Shown here: positions 42,126 to 50,098 of the stretch, piece after piece
Position numbering within the stretch: the stretch's first letter is position 1
Layout: each line of letters begins with the position of its first letter
DNA from: Sutcliffiella sp. FSL R7-0096
Lineage (GTDB): Bacteria > Bacillota > Bacilli > Bacillales > Bacillaceae_I
Direction: 5' to 3'
DNA: 64,000 nucleotides
Assembly (NCBI RefSeq): GCF_038595065.1
Contig: NZ_CP152003.1
Span: 4,568,001 to 4,632,000 of the forward strand
Notes under the pieces: model-generated
Database searches by the model: none
What the model was told of the DNA's origin: nothing
What the model saw: only the letters and a program-made list of their open reading frames with translations
Made by a program: the position numbers and the translations under genes

Positions 42126-42770
42126 TTAATTAATCCCAATATTCAACAGGTCCCCCCATGTCTTAATTCCCCGTTCTTGGCAGATTTGAAGTAGCTCCGT
42201 GAACAGGAATGCCGTGGTTAGCGCGTCGCCTAAGGCTGAATGGCGTTGGTAGATTCTTGTGCCGAAGTCCCTGGCGTATTTTTCAAGATCACGCATGTCG
42301 TAGCTAGGGGCGATATAGCCGATAAGGTTGAGCGTATCAATGGCTTTAGGGCTTTTCCAGGTTAAGTTGTGGCGTTTTAATTCTGCCTGTATCGCTTGCA
42401 TATCGAAGGCGACGTAGTGACCGACAAAGCAAGCGGACTGTCCGGCTGCGAAATCCCTCAGGTCTTCAATTGCCATCAGCGCTGTTGGTGCTTCCTCTGT
42501 TTGTTCCTTTGTAATGCCAGTTAGTTCAGTAATTTCCCGAGGAATTTGTCGATTCGGGTTAATATAGGTTTGGTATGTACTGTCTTCTATGACTTGCAGG
42601 TTCTTTATTTTAACGGCGCCCAGTTCTATGAGTCGGTCCTCTTTTGCCACGTTGAAGCCGGTCGTTTCTGTATCGAAGACAGTGAATTCGAGTTTGTCGA
42701 CAGGTGTGGAAAGCGGTAAATTTTCTGCTAAATTGCTCGGGAAATAATGCTTTTTTGCGAATAGAAACAT
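42126..42770 (-). CDS. DnaQ-like 3'-5' exonuclease
   Basis: A 214-residue exonuclease of the DEDDh class. Exo I FTVFDTETTGFN, Exo II GHYVAFDMQAI and Exo III HSALGDALTTAFLF (with the H and D) are all present, so the metal site is complete. ATG 42770 follows AGGAGGTACC at a slightly long distance; the frame extends further upstream but would overlap the DUF294 gene and lacks a better site. Last gene of the acetate-symporter operon; in relatives such exonucleases often follow a DUF294/CBS protein, but why is unknown. Confidence 0.85.
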   Translation of the reverse strand: MFLFAKKHYFPSNLAENLPLSTPVDKLEFTVFDTETTGFNVAKEDRLIELGAVKIKNLQVIEDSTYQTYINPNRQIPREITELTGITKEQTEEAPTALMAIEDLRDFAAGQSACFVGHYVAFDMQAIQAELKRHNLTWKSPKAIDTLNLIGYIAPSYDMRDLEKYARDFGTRIYQRHSALGDALTTAFLFTELLQICQERGIKTWGDLLNIGIN

Positions 42771-42816
42771 ATTTTGTAGGTACCTCCTCTTGCTGGGATT
42801 TGTTGGCGGTCGGTCG

Positions 42817-44787
42817 TTAATAGTAGGAAAGCATGTGGCTTTGGAGCTCCTTGATGAGCCGGATGCTGAGCATGAGTTCTTCTTTTTCACGGGTGGTGAG
42901 GGTTGTCAGCATTAAGGTTGATGTAAGCTCCTCTCCATTTTGATGCTGTTGATGCCGATTTCGGACGTAATAGTTGAGTATGGTACTGATTGATGCTTTA
43001 AGATCCTTTTGGAAGTTTTCCGAGAGGATCTTTTTTTCATGGAGTTGATCTATCTTTTCGATTGGTGTCCCATAGGTGATGCCGTGCATGAGTGCGAGTA
43101 TTTGCAGGCTATGATGGTATGGGAACAGGACTTCTTTTTTTAAGTCGAGTTGTTTTTTGTTGCGGCGGAACATGGAGCGGATTGGTTGTTCTAAGGTTGG
43201 TATTGGATTTTCCCGTTCTAGCTGGGAAAGTCTGTATAAAAATATTTTAGCTCGATCAAGTGAATCAGTTACTGTTTGTTGGAATTGCTGGTGCAGTGTA
43301 TCGTCTCCCGCTATATGGCGATAGGAGAAAAAGTTCTGGGCTAGGAGCAGGCGGTCGTTGGTGGACTTTAGTGTCCATTCATGGAGGCGGGACTCCCATT
43401 CCTCAAGTGTGCCGCGCCAAATTTGGTTGGATGCCATCATATCTCCTGTGCATCTTTTGTAGCCTGCAAGTTCTAGGTTTTCGACGATTTTTTGTGATAA
43501 ATCGGCGAAGTATCGGGTGGCGATATGGCCGCTATATGTGGTGCTGTTTGGTTGATTGTCTAGGTCTGACTGGTTCTCGTAGACGAGGAAATGATCCTGG
43601 TCGGTGAGAAGGAATTGTTCTTTTCTGGCTCCGCTTCCCATGAGGTAGAAACAGAATTTTGTTGGTGGTGCGGTTGGCATTTCTTTTACGGAAAGCTCGA
43701 TACAACGGCTGATAAGCTGGTCGTATAGGGTGTTCATGACTTCAAGTGTTGTCAGGATCGGCACTTGTTGTTGGAGCATGGTGGTAAGTGTTGAGTATAG
43801 TTGCTGTTTGATCTGTGGTAGTTCTTCTATGGTGGCTGATTTGAGTGTTTCTGTGTTTTGGAGCATGGCTGTCGGTTGTTTGGCTTGCAGTAGGTCTGTC
43901 AAGGTGACGAGTCCTGCTAATTGGTTATTTTCGCTTGTGACTGGTAGGTGTTTGATGCCGTTTAGAAGCATGGTGGTGAGTGCTTCGTAGTAATAGGCGG
44001 TCCTTTGGATGGTGATCGGGTTTTGGGTCATGATGGTTTGAACTTGGTCTTGGGTGCTTTTGCCGCTAGTGATGACTCTGTTGACGAAGTCGTGCATGGT
44101 GACGATGCCTTGGATTATTTCGTTTTTTAGGATGATGGCGGCGGTTGTGGTGCTGTTTTTAGATAGTTTTTCAGCGACGGATTGGATGGTGTCGGTTGTT
44201 TTTGCTTGGATGGTTGCTTGGTTCGGTTGCATGATGTCTTGTACTCGTAGGATGGTCGGGTCTGCGGTTAGGCCCATGGTGGTGCTCATGTTGATTTGCT
44301 CGGCAAGTGAGTGATAGACATCATGAAGACGGGAGCTGACTTGGTCCAATAGGTAGTCTCGGAGGGCAGGTTCGCTCCATCTTTCTTTTAGCACCGTATA
44401 GGGAATAAAAAGCGCTTCCGTTTCGTCGATGGCACGGACTTGGATCAGGGTAGGATTGTGTTGCGCCGGCTGGTCTGGGAGCTGGTCCGGGTATAGGGGT
44501 GTGGTTGGGCCTGGTTGTTGGGTTTGCGGGAAATTAGTAGTGAGGAAATGGTGGATGTTGGACAGGCCGATGAGTTCGTTCGATTTGATGATTTCCAGTA
44601 CTTCGTCTTGTGATTTTTGGGATGGAATGTAGACTTCTGCCATGCCGGAGAGCACAAGAAAGATGCCTTCGCGGCTATCGTTGGCGTGGAGGATGGTGTC
44701 GTTTTGGTTGTAATGGAAGGTTTGGCATTGGTTTTCGATTTTGGTGGCTTGGTCTTGAGTCAAGTTTTTGGTTAGTAGGTGCAACAT
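42817..44787 (-). CDS. DUF294 nucleotidyltransferase-like protein with cyclic-nucleotide-binding and CBS domains
   Basis: A 656-residue signalling protein. Residues about 20-140 are a cNMP-binding-type domain (NDTILHANDSREGIFLVLSG), about 195-320 a pair of CBS domains (VQDIMQPNQATIQA, VQTIMTQNPITIQR, GIKHLPVTSENNQLAGLVTL), about 345-510 the DUF294 nucleotidyltransferase-like part (YLMGSGARKEQFLLTDQDHF), and the rest helical. GSGAR-x-E-x-x-x-x-TDQD is the family active-site block. AAGGAG precedes ATG 44787. Sits 69 bp behind the symporter gene; proteins of this class are widely linked to acetate or carboxylate symporters and are thought to regulate them. Confidence 0.86.
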   Translation of the reverse strand: MLHLLTKNLTQDQATKIENQCQTFHYNQNDTILHANDSREGIFLVLSGMAEVYIPSQKSQDEVLEIIKSNELIGLSNIHHFLTTNFPQTQQPGPTTPLYPDQLPDQPAQHNPTLIQVRAIDETEALFIPYTVLKERWSEPALRDYLLDQVSSRLHDVYHSLAEQINMSTTMGLTADPTILRVQDIMQPNQATIQAKTTDTIQSVAEKLSKNSTTTAAIILKNEIIQGIVTMHDFVNRVITSGKSTQDQVQTIMTQNPITIQRTAYYYEALTTMLLNGIKHLPVTSENNQLAGLVTLTDLLQAKQPTAMLQNTETLKSATIEELPQIKQQLYSTLTTMLQQQVPILTTLEVMNTLYDQLISRCIELSVKEMPTAPPTKFCFYLMGSGARKEQFLLTDQDHFLVYENQSDLDNQPNSTTYSGHIATRYFADLSQKIVENLELAGYKRCTGDMMASNQIWRGTLEEWESRLHEWTLKSTNDRLLLAQNFFSYRHIAGDDTLHQQFQQTVTDSLDRAKIFLYRLSQLERENPIPTLEQPIRSMFRRNKKQLDLKKEVLFPYHHSLQILALMHGITYGTPIEKIDQLHEKKILSENFQKDLKASISTILNYYVRNRHQQHQNGEELTSTLMLTTLTTREKEELMLSIRLIKELQSHMLSYY

Positions 44788-44856
44788 GTTGGTGGCTCCT
44801 TTTTTTGCAGGAAAGAGGAGCAATGCGGTTTGCACTGCCCCTCCCTGCTATTTGGT

Positions 44857-46509
44857 TTATTTGTCGATCCAGACGTCCCCATTTTTGTAGGACATTTGTT
44901 CCGGATAACGAAGGTCGACTACTTCGTCTTGGATTTTTTGTGATGGTGCTTTTGTTCTTAAGGATACGACTATGATTGTGATGATGGCCGCTGCCGCTCC
45001 GAAGACACCTGCTCCTGTGTCGATGATGCCAAGGACGGTGAACCCGCCGTATTTTGCCGCAAAGATGTAGGATAGGGTGACGCCAAGTCCCACTAGCATT
45101 CCGGCGATGACCCCTTGTGCATTGGCACGTTTCCACCATACTCCAAGGAGCAGAGCTGGGAAGAAGGTTCCGGATGCGAGCGCGAAGGCCCATGCGACGA
45201 TCTGCGTGATTGCTCCTGGTGGGTTAAGCGCTACAAGACCCGCAAGCACGGTCGCTGTGACAATGGTGACACGGCCGACCATTAGGCGGTTTTTGTCGGT
45301 TGCATTCGGTCTCATGACACGATAGTAGATGTCATGTGCGAATGAGGACGAGATGGAGATCATCAGTCCACCTGCTGTGGAAAGTGCGGCTGCCATAGCG
45401 CCTGCCGCTACGAGTCCAATGATGAAGACGCCAAGGTTGGCGATTTCCGGTGTGGCCATTACGACGATATCGTTTGCGATGATAAGCTCGTTCCATTGAA
45501 GGATGCCGTCTCCGTTAGTATCAGCGACTTGCAATTTGCCTGTGTTCACCCAGGATTCTGTCCAGGCTGGTAGCTGGTCGATAGGTTGCCCAGCTACACG
45601 TCTCATCAGTATGAAACGGGAGAATGCTGCATATGCCGGTGCGGATAGGTAAAGAAGGCCGATGAAAAGTAGGGCCCATGCGCCTGACCAGCGAGCTGCT
45701 TTCATGGTGGATACGGTGTAGAAACGAACGATAACGTGCGGCAGACCTGCTGTTCCGGCCATGAGTGTGAACATGAGGGCCATGAACTGCCATTTGGTGC
45801 CGTTGGTGAACGGTGCGAAATATTCTGATACACCGAGTTCTCGGTCGAGTTCACCCATTGTTTGGACGATTTGGCCGTAGGAAAGCCATGGTAATGGGTT
45901 GTTTGTTAGTTGCAGGGACATGAAAATTACCGGGATCAGGTAGGCGATGATCAGGATGATGTATTGTGCCACCTGGGTCCAGGTGATCCCTTTCATCCCA
46001 CCGAATGCGGCATAGAATGCGATCAGGACTACCCCGATCATGGTTCCGATTCTTGCATCCACTTCCAGTAAGCGGCCGATTACCACTCCGGAGCCGGAAA
46101 GCTGGCCGATGGAGTAGGTGAAACTGATGATGATGGTACAGATTGCCGCGATGACGCGTGCGGTGTGGCTGTCAAAACGGTCGCCGATGAATTCTGGTAC
46201 GGTGTAGCGGCCGTATTTTCTTAATTGTGGTGCTAAGAGGAAGGTCAGGAGCAGGTAACCGCCTGTCCAACCCATTATGTATGCTAGTCCGTCATAGCCG
46301 AGTAGCATGATGGTTCCGGCCATCCCGATGAATGACGCTGCACTCATCCAGTCTGCGCCGATGGCCATTCCGTTGAATACTGGTGGTACGCCGCGGCCTG
46401 CTACGTAGAAGTCGGAGGTTTGGCGCGCTTTGTTGTAGATGGCGATTCCGATATAGAGCCCGAATGTGATCAGGATCAGTGTGAGTGAGACGAGAAACTG
46501 GTTATCCAA
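44857..46509 (-). CDS. Cation:acetate-type symporter (SSS family, ActP-like)
   Basis: A 550-residue sodium:solute symporter with about thirteen helices. FYVAGRGVPPVFNGMAIGAD, then WMSAASFIGMAGTIMLLGYD mark the ActP branch; AGAMAAALSTAGGLMISISS is the family signature and GTFFPALLLGVWWKRANAQG follows. Start codon TTG, with GGGGGA seven bases upstream. Preceded by the DUF4212 gene, its usual small subunit. A CRE site upstream of the operon fits acetate overflow metabolism. The substrate is probably acetate or another short monocarboxylate. Confidence 0.88.
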   Translation of the reverse strand: MDNQFLVSLTLILITFGLYIGIAIYNKARQTSDFYVAGRGVPPVFNGMAIGADWMSAASFIGMAGTIMLLGYDGLAYIMGWTGGYLLLTFLLAPQLRKYGRYTVPEFIGDRFDSHTARVIAAICTIIISFTYSIGQLSGSGVVIGRLLEVDARIGTMIGVVLIAFYAAFGGMKGITWTQVAQYIILIIAYLIPVIFMSLQLTNNPLPWLSYGQIVQTMGELDRELGVSEYFAPFTNGTKWQFMALMFTLMAGTAGLPHVIVRFYTVSTMKAARWSGAWALLFIGLLYLSAPAYAAFSRFILMRRVAGQPIDQLPAWTESWVNTGKLQVADTNGDGILQWNELIIANDIVVMATPEIANLGVFIIGLVAAGAMAAALSTAGGLMISISSSFAHDIYYRVMRPNATDKNRLMVGRVTIVTATVLAGLVALNPPGAITQIVAWAFALASGTFFPALLLGVWWKRANAQGVIAGMLVGLGVTLSYIFAAKYGGFTVLGIIDTGAGVFGAAAAIITIIVVSLRTKAPSQKIQDEVVDLRYPEQMSYKNGDVWIDK

Positions 46510-46598
46510 TCGTGGGTCCCCCTTTAGGTTTAGTGTTATTTTTATATGTGTGTTTGGTTTTGTTGTTGGTTTTTTGTGAGATTCCTGGTGTGTGTGTG

Positions 46599-46624
46599 CG
46601 AAAATCTCGGTTGTGAGATTTTCG
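46599..46624. repeat. Perfect hairpin between the symporter subunit genes
   Basis: CGAAAATCTC - GGTTGT - GAGATTTTCG, ten perfect base pairs, within a region where TGTGAGATT is repeated three times (46573-46660). No T run, so not a plain terminator; may set the ratio of the two subunits or stabilise mRNA. Confidence 0.6.
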
Positions 46625-46671
46625 GGTATGGGATGGTTAATTGTGAGATTCTTGGATGTGGGTTTGGCTTG

Positions 46672-46974
46672 TTAGTGATCTAATGTTTTGCCAGCGCTAA
46701 GGACTTCGTTGGCTTTTTCATCGATGCCGTATTTTGCGTCGATTTTGTCGCTCACTTTGGCGTTGACGAATAGCAGGATGATAAAAGTAATGATGGAGCC
46801 TTGTGCTCCCATATAGTAGTGGAACGGGAAGCCACCGAAAATGGTGAATTGTAGGGATTCGGCGAACAGGACGATGCCAAACGATACGCCAAGCCAGATT
46901 GCCAGGTAGATTAAGATGTATTTATTTTTCTCTCTGAAATAGGCATCCGCAACGGATTTTTCGATTTTCTTCAA
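46672..46974 (-). CDS. DUF4212 symporter small subunit
   Basis: A 100-residue protein with two helices (about 21-42 and 52-76), starting MKKIEKSVADAYFREKNKYI and ending with a charged tail. The Y-F-R-x-x-K-x-Y start and the FGGFPFHYYMGAQGSIITFI block are typical of DUF4212, always found beside ActP-like symporters. AAAAGGAGGC precedes the ATG. Confidence 0.9.
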   Translation of the reverse strand: MKKIEKSVADAYFREKNKYILIYLAIWLGVSFGIVLFAESLQFTIFGGFPFHYYMGAQGSIITFIILLFVNAKVSDKIDAKYGIDEKANEVLSAGKTLDH

Positions 46975-47006
46975 GGGTTTGCCTCCTTTTAGTTTGGTGC
47001 TGGGGT

Positions 47007-47050
47007 TTCGACGTTGTTGTTGAAATTCCTTTAGGGGTCTGACCCCTTTT
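47007..47050 (-). repeat. REP-type element, full copy
   Basis: Read on the minus strand: AGGGGTCAGACCCCT, AAAGGAATTTC, then AACGTCGAA. Full member of the 40-bp family, between the DUF4212 and the 60-residue genes. Confidence 0.8.
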
Positions 47051-47066
47051 TTAATAAAATTTTTTA

Positions 47067-47249
47067 TTACCTAAGGCTAAAAATGAATTTGACGGTGTCG
47101 AGGAAGGGTGCCGGTACTAGGGCGATTTCCACGACTGCGTAGGTGAATAGGGCTGCTATTGGGACTGAGAGTAGTATTGGCCTTTGTTTTTTGATTGCCA
47201 GGAAGATGCTTGTGATGGTGATGATCAGGAATAGATAGAATAAAAGCAT
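47067..47249 (-). CDS. Small membrane protein heading the symporter operon
   Basis: A 60-residue product with two helices (about 2-18 and 27-45) and KKQRP in the loop between. AAGGAGAG lies nine bases before the ATG. First gene of the symporter operon; a CRE site lies about 20 bp upstream. Possibly a further accessory subunit; no family recognised. Confidence 0.7.
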   Translation of the reverse strand: MLLFYLFLIITITSIFLAIKKQRPILLSVPIAALFTYAVVEIALVPAPFLDTVKFIFSLR

Positions 47250-47267
47250 TTGTTAATTCTCTCCTTT

Positions 47268-47283
47268 TGTAAGCGCTTTAGTT
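47268..47283. promoter_or_regulatory. CcpA site (CRE) upstream of the acetate-symporter operon
   Basis: TTGTAAGCGCTTTAGT, matching the CRE core TGTAAGCGCTTNNA. It lies 20-35 bp before the first start codon, downstream of or over the promoter, which predicts glucose repression. Confidence 0.75.
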
Positions 47284-47497
47284 ATCGTGTCGAATCTCCC
47301 TCCTTTTTGGCTTGGGATTATTCTGTATTAAAACAGAATTTTATAATAATTCTAATAATTAGATTATGGGACAAGGGCTGTTTGAAGTCAACTATTTGTT
47401 TTGGAAGAGAGTTCTACATTTTTCGAGGGATTTTTTGTATTGTGTATTAGTACAAATAGACTTTGGGTATAGAGTGTTGTTGTGAGAAACTACCAAT

Positions 47498-47533
47498 TTA
47501 AAAAACCACCGAGCCAGTGGGCTCGGTGGTTGG
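47498..47533 (-). terminator. Terminator of the 167-residue lipoprotein gene
   Basis: On the minus strand ACCACCGAGCC and GGCTCGGTGGT pair over 11 bp around a CACT-like loop, followed by TTTTTT. Confidence 0.92.
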
Positions 47534-47540
47534 TGTAGGG

Positions 47541-48044
47541 TTACAGTGCTTCGTCTGATTCGTCTTCGTACTCTACGCCGTGTTCATGCATGAGGTCTTC
47601 AAGTTTGGTTTGAAATTGGCGAATTTTGGTGCGACCTTTGTCTAGGTGTTCGTTTGCTTCAAATACTTTATCATAGTCTTGTTGTTCGAGGGCGACCCGG
47701 ATCATTTTGAAGCCTTGGAGCTGGGAGTTGCTGCCTTCGATATAGATTTCATGGATTTCCCTGACAGCTTCTGATTTTGGGCGGATGTTTTCTAGCTCGG
47801 TGATGAATTCTTCGTAGGCTGGTATGGTGACGGTGTCGATGATTTCGTACATGGTCCAGTCGTCCGTATAGTTTTGGCCGGAGACGCTGCTGTAGGAGTC
47901 GATAGCTTCCCATTCCAAGTCAGCTACTTTTGGCAGTTCGGTATTTATATAGTTTATTAGGTCGTCTTTTTCCGAGTCGGTGCTTGAGCAGGCTGACAGC
48001 AGCATGACGATTAGAAGGGTAAACAGGCAGAGTTGTTTTTTCAA
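47541..48044 (-). CDS. Lipoprotein of unknown function
   Basis: A 167-residue product. MKKQLCLFTLLIVMLLSAC is a lipoprotein signal with lipobox LSAC. The mature part is helical and acidic (ADLEWEAIDSYSSVSGQNY, TVTIPAYEEFITELENIR, DYDKVFEANEHLDKGRTKIR), probably a helical bundle with coiled-coil character at the end. Start codon TTG behind GGAGGCAAC. The pattern is seen in uncharacterised Bacillus lipoproteins. Monocistronic, with its own terminator. Confidence 0.78.
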   Translation of the reverse strand: MKKQLCLFTLLIVMLLSACSSTDSEKDDLINYINTELPKVADLEWEAIDSYSSVSGQNYTDDWTMYEIIDTVTIPAYEEFITELENIRPKSEAVREIHEIYIEGSNSQLQGFKMIRVALEQQDYDKVFEANEHLDKGRTKIRQFQTKLEDLMHEHGVEYEDESDEAL

Positions 48045-48159
48045 TGGTGTGTTGCCTCCTTGTTGGATGGATTCTACCTCTTACCCTATTTCGGAGTGAA
48101 TTTGTCTTATTACAGTTGGAGGGAATTTAGTGTGGTGGTTTGGCTTGTTTGGAACGTTG

Positions 48160-48196
48160 AAGGACCCTAACACGTGATTGGTGTGAGGGTCCTTTT
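48160..48196. terminator. Bidirectional-type terminator after pcp
   Basis: AAGGACCCTAACAC and GTGTGAGGGTCCTT pair with a small bulge around GTGATTG; followed by TTGT on the plus strand and CAACG on the minus. It follows the pcp stop. Confidence 0.75.
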
Positions 48197-48205
48197 GTGG
48201 GTGCA

Positions 48206-48820
48206 TTAATTTAGCGTTTCGATGCTTAGTTTTATGGCGTTTGTGAGGTCCTGCTGGGACCAGCTTGGTGTATTTGCGAGCTGGACGGCCAGTTCGTGTG
48301 AGGCAGGGATGTGGATGAAGCCGGCCGGGATGTTAGTTTGATTGTTCATTAGGTAGTGCAGTGCTGCGTACATGACGTTATTGCACAGATAGGTTCCTGC
48401 GGTGTTGGAGACTTTTGCAGGGTATTGATTTTCTGTCAGATGGTTGACCATGTCACGAATAGGCAGGGTGGAGAAATATGCGGCCGGTCCTGATTGGTCG
48501 ATTGGTTCGTCCTGGTGGATGACGCCGTTGTTGTCCGGTGCGCCGCCTGCGTCCTTGCAGTTGATGGCAATACGTTCGGGTGTGATGTGGGCGCGACCGG
48601 CGGCAAGGCCTAGGGAGATGACGGCGTCTGGCTTTATGTCGTTGATGTGGTGGAGTAGTTGGGCGGCTGATTGATTGAAATCTACAGGCAGGATGCTGCT
48701 ATGGACCTTATAGTTGCCGATGGTTTGCTGGTCGAGTTCGTTTGCTATTTGTTCGGTTGGGTTGATGGTGAAGTTTAAGAATGGTACGAAACCTGTTAAA
48801 AGTAGGGTTTTGGTTTTCAT
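48206..48820 (-). CDS. pcp: Pyroglutamyl-peptidase I
   Basis: Removes N-terminal pyroglutamate from peptides in the cytoplasm. The 204-residue cysteine peptidase has its triad at Glu82 (ITPERIAIN), Cys146 (AGTYLCNNVMYAAL) and His170 (GFIHIPASHE); TGFVPFLNFTINPT is the N-terminal signature (usually TGFEPFGG, here slightly changed). Length is close to the usual 215. AAGGAGC precedes the ATG. Stands alone, with a REP core in front of it. Confidence 0.93.
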   Translation of the reverse strand: MKTKTLLLTGFVPFLNFTINPTEQIANELDQQTIGNYKVHSSILPVDFNQSAAQLLHHINDIKPDAVISLGLAAGRAHITPERIAINCKDAGGAPDNNGVIHQDEPIDQSGPAAYFSTLPIRDMVNHLTENQYPAKVSNTAGTYLCNNVMYAALHYLMNNQTNIPAGFIHIPASHELAVQLANTPSWSQQDLTNAIKLSIETLN

Positions 48821-48849
48821 TGGTGGAAGCTCCTTTTTGGGTTGGGTGT

Positions 48850-48901
48850 GGGGTCTGAGCTTTAGCGCTTTAGCGCTTTAGAGCGTTGAGGAACAGACCC
48901 C
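48850..48901. repeat. Split REP core between pcp and the chromate transporter genes
   Basis: GGGGTCTG (48850-48857) and CAGACCCC (48894-48901) pair as arms, with GCTTTAGCGCTTTAGCGC between, itself a short tandem repeat. A member of the REP family opened by an insertion. Confidence 0.65.
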
Positions 48902-48911
48902 TTTTATCTCT

Positions 48912-49439
48912 TTAAAGTATTAGTGCACCATAGACCAGCGCGCCGACGATTACGTAGGCGGGGTGGACTTTCCATTTTTCTAGGAGGAGGTAGCTGGCTA
49001 TGATGAGGAGGATGGTTTGGGCTGCTCCGGAATCTTGGTAGGATTCGGCGAAGAAGCGGTAGGCCATGACTCCTAGTAGGAGTGCGATGGTTGGTCGCAC
49101 GTAGTTAGACATTCTTTTTACCTTTGGTGAATCTCTGAACTTGTATAGCAGGCTCATGAGGGCGACCATCAGGATCAGGGATGGTGCGACAGTGGCGAAT
49201 ACGCCGACGGCTGCGCCTAGGACTCCTGCTTGCTCGTAGCCGATGTAGCCGGCCATTTTGGTTGCGATCGGACCAGGAAGGGCGTTTCCGAGTGCGAGGA
49301 CCTCACTGAATTCGGAGACGGTCAGCCATCCGTAGCGGTGAACTACTTCGTTCTCAACAAGCGGGATGGAAGCAGGGCCTCCCCCGTACCCGAGAATGCC
49401 TGGTATGAAAAAGGCGAGGAAAATCTCCCAATAGATCAT
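48912..49439 (-). CDS. Chromate transporter, short chain (second of a pair)
   Basis: A 175-residue membrane protein, one half of a two-gene CHR transporter (the YwrA/YwrB type). The family motif PGILGYGGGPASIPLVENEVV and LALGNALPGPIATKMAGYIG are intact, followed by about five helices. It overlaps the upstream partner by four bases (ATGA). Short paired ChrA proteins act together with opposite membrane orientation (established for B. subtilis). The natural substrate may be chromate or another oxyanion. Confidence 0.9.
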   Translation of the reverse strand: MIYWEIFLAFFIPGILGYGGGPASIPLVENEVVHRYGWLTVSEFSEVLALGNALPGPIATKMAGYIGYEQAGVLGAAVGVFATVAPSLILMVALMSLLYKFRDSPKVKRMSNYVRPTIALLLGVMAYRFFAESYQDSGAAQTILLIIASYLLLEKWKVHPAYVIVGALVYGALIL

Positions 49440-49999
49440 GATGGGGTCCCTCCTTTTTCAGGTTTTGGTTTGTCTTTTTTCAAGACAGCCGCTGCGAGTA
49501 GCAGGGCAATGACGATTCCTGGATGGATGCCCAGAATCTCGATGAATAGGAAACTAGCTAGGATTAGCAGTATTGCTGCTGTCCAGCCAAGCCCCTTTTG
49601 TGATTTTGATAGAAAGTCCCAGGTCAGCACGGCGAGCAGGACACCCACTACAGGCAGGACTGCTTTGGTCATGCCTTGCACCCACGCTTGGTCCTTAAAG
49701 CTTGTGAGGGTGGTAAGCAGGACGATCATGAGTATGATGGTCGGGATGGTGGAAGCTAAAACGGCGTTCATCATGCCAGTATAGCCTCCGACGCGGTAAC
49801 CAATATAGCCAGCCATCTTGGTGTTGATCGGTCCGGGCAGGGTGTTGGCGAGTGCGAGTATGTCCGAGAAATCGTCGTCTGTTACCCATTTGTATTTGCC
49901 CACTACCTCTTTATGTATAAGTGGGATGCTCGATGGACCGCCACCGTAGCCCAGCATTCCCGAACGGAAGAATGCGATGAATAGGTTCCATTGCTTCAT
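49436..49999 (-). CDS. Chromate transporter, short chain (first of a pair)
   Basis: A 187-residue partner of the next gene, with SGMLGYGGGPSSIPLIHKEV and LALANTLPGPINTKMAGYIG at the same places and about six helices; the end is charged (KKDKPKPEKGGTPS). Overlap and common motif show descent from one duplicated domain. AAAGGAGG lies upstream, though at a long distance. Lies behind the YwrD-like gene, repeating the ywr cluster of B. subtilis. Confidence 0.9.
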   Translation of the reverse strand: MKQWNLFIAFFRSGMLGYGGGPSSIPLIHKEVVGKYKWVTDDDFSDILALANTLPGPINTKMAGYIGYRVGGYTGMMNAVLASTIPTIILMIVLLTTLTSFKDQAWVQGMTKAVLPVVGVLLAVLTWDFLSKSQKGLGWTAAILLILASFLFIEILGIHPGIVIALLLAAAVLKKDKPKPEKGGTPS

Positions 50000-50024
50000 G
50001 GTGTGGTGGTTTCCTCCTTTGATG

Positions 50025-50084
50025 AGGGTCAGACCCCTTTTTAGTTGTTTAATACTTTAATTGAGTGAGGGTCAGGCCCCTTTT
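50025..50084. repeat. Pair of REP cores upstream of the chromate transporter genes
   Basis: AGGGTCAGACCCCTTTTT (50025-50042) and AGGGTCAGGCCCCTTTTA (50068-50085), direct copies 43 bp apart. Sit between the gamma-glutamyltransferase stop and the transporter start. Confidence 0.7.
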
Positions 50085-50098
50085 ACTCCTTTACCGCT

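Noticed and set aside
43260-44314. Open frames antisense to the DUF294 gene
   Set aside because: They arise from codon bias of the sense gene and have no ribosome sites.
47033-47050. GGGGTCTGACCCC plus T run as a simple terminator
   Set aside because: Stem of five to six pairs with a three-base loop is possible, but the shared flanks GGAATTTCC and ACGTCGAA at many loci, including places not at gene ends, show an interspersed element rather than independent terminators.
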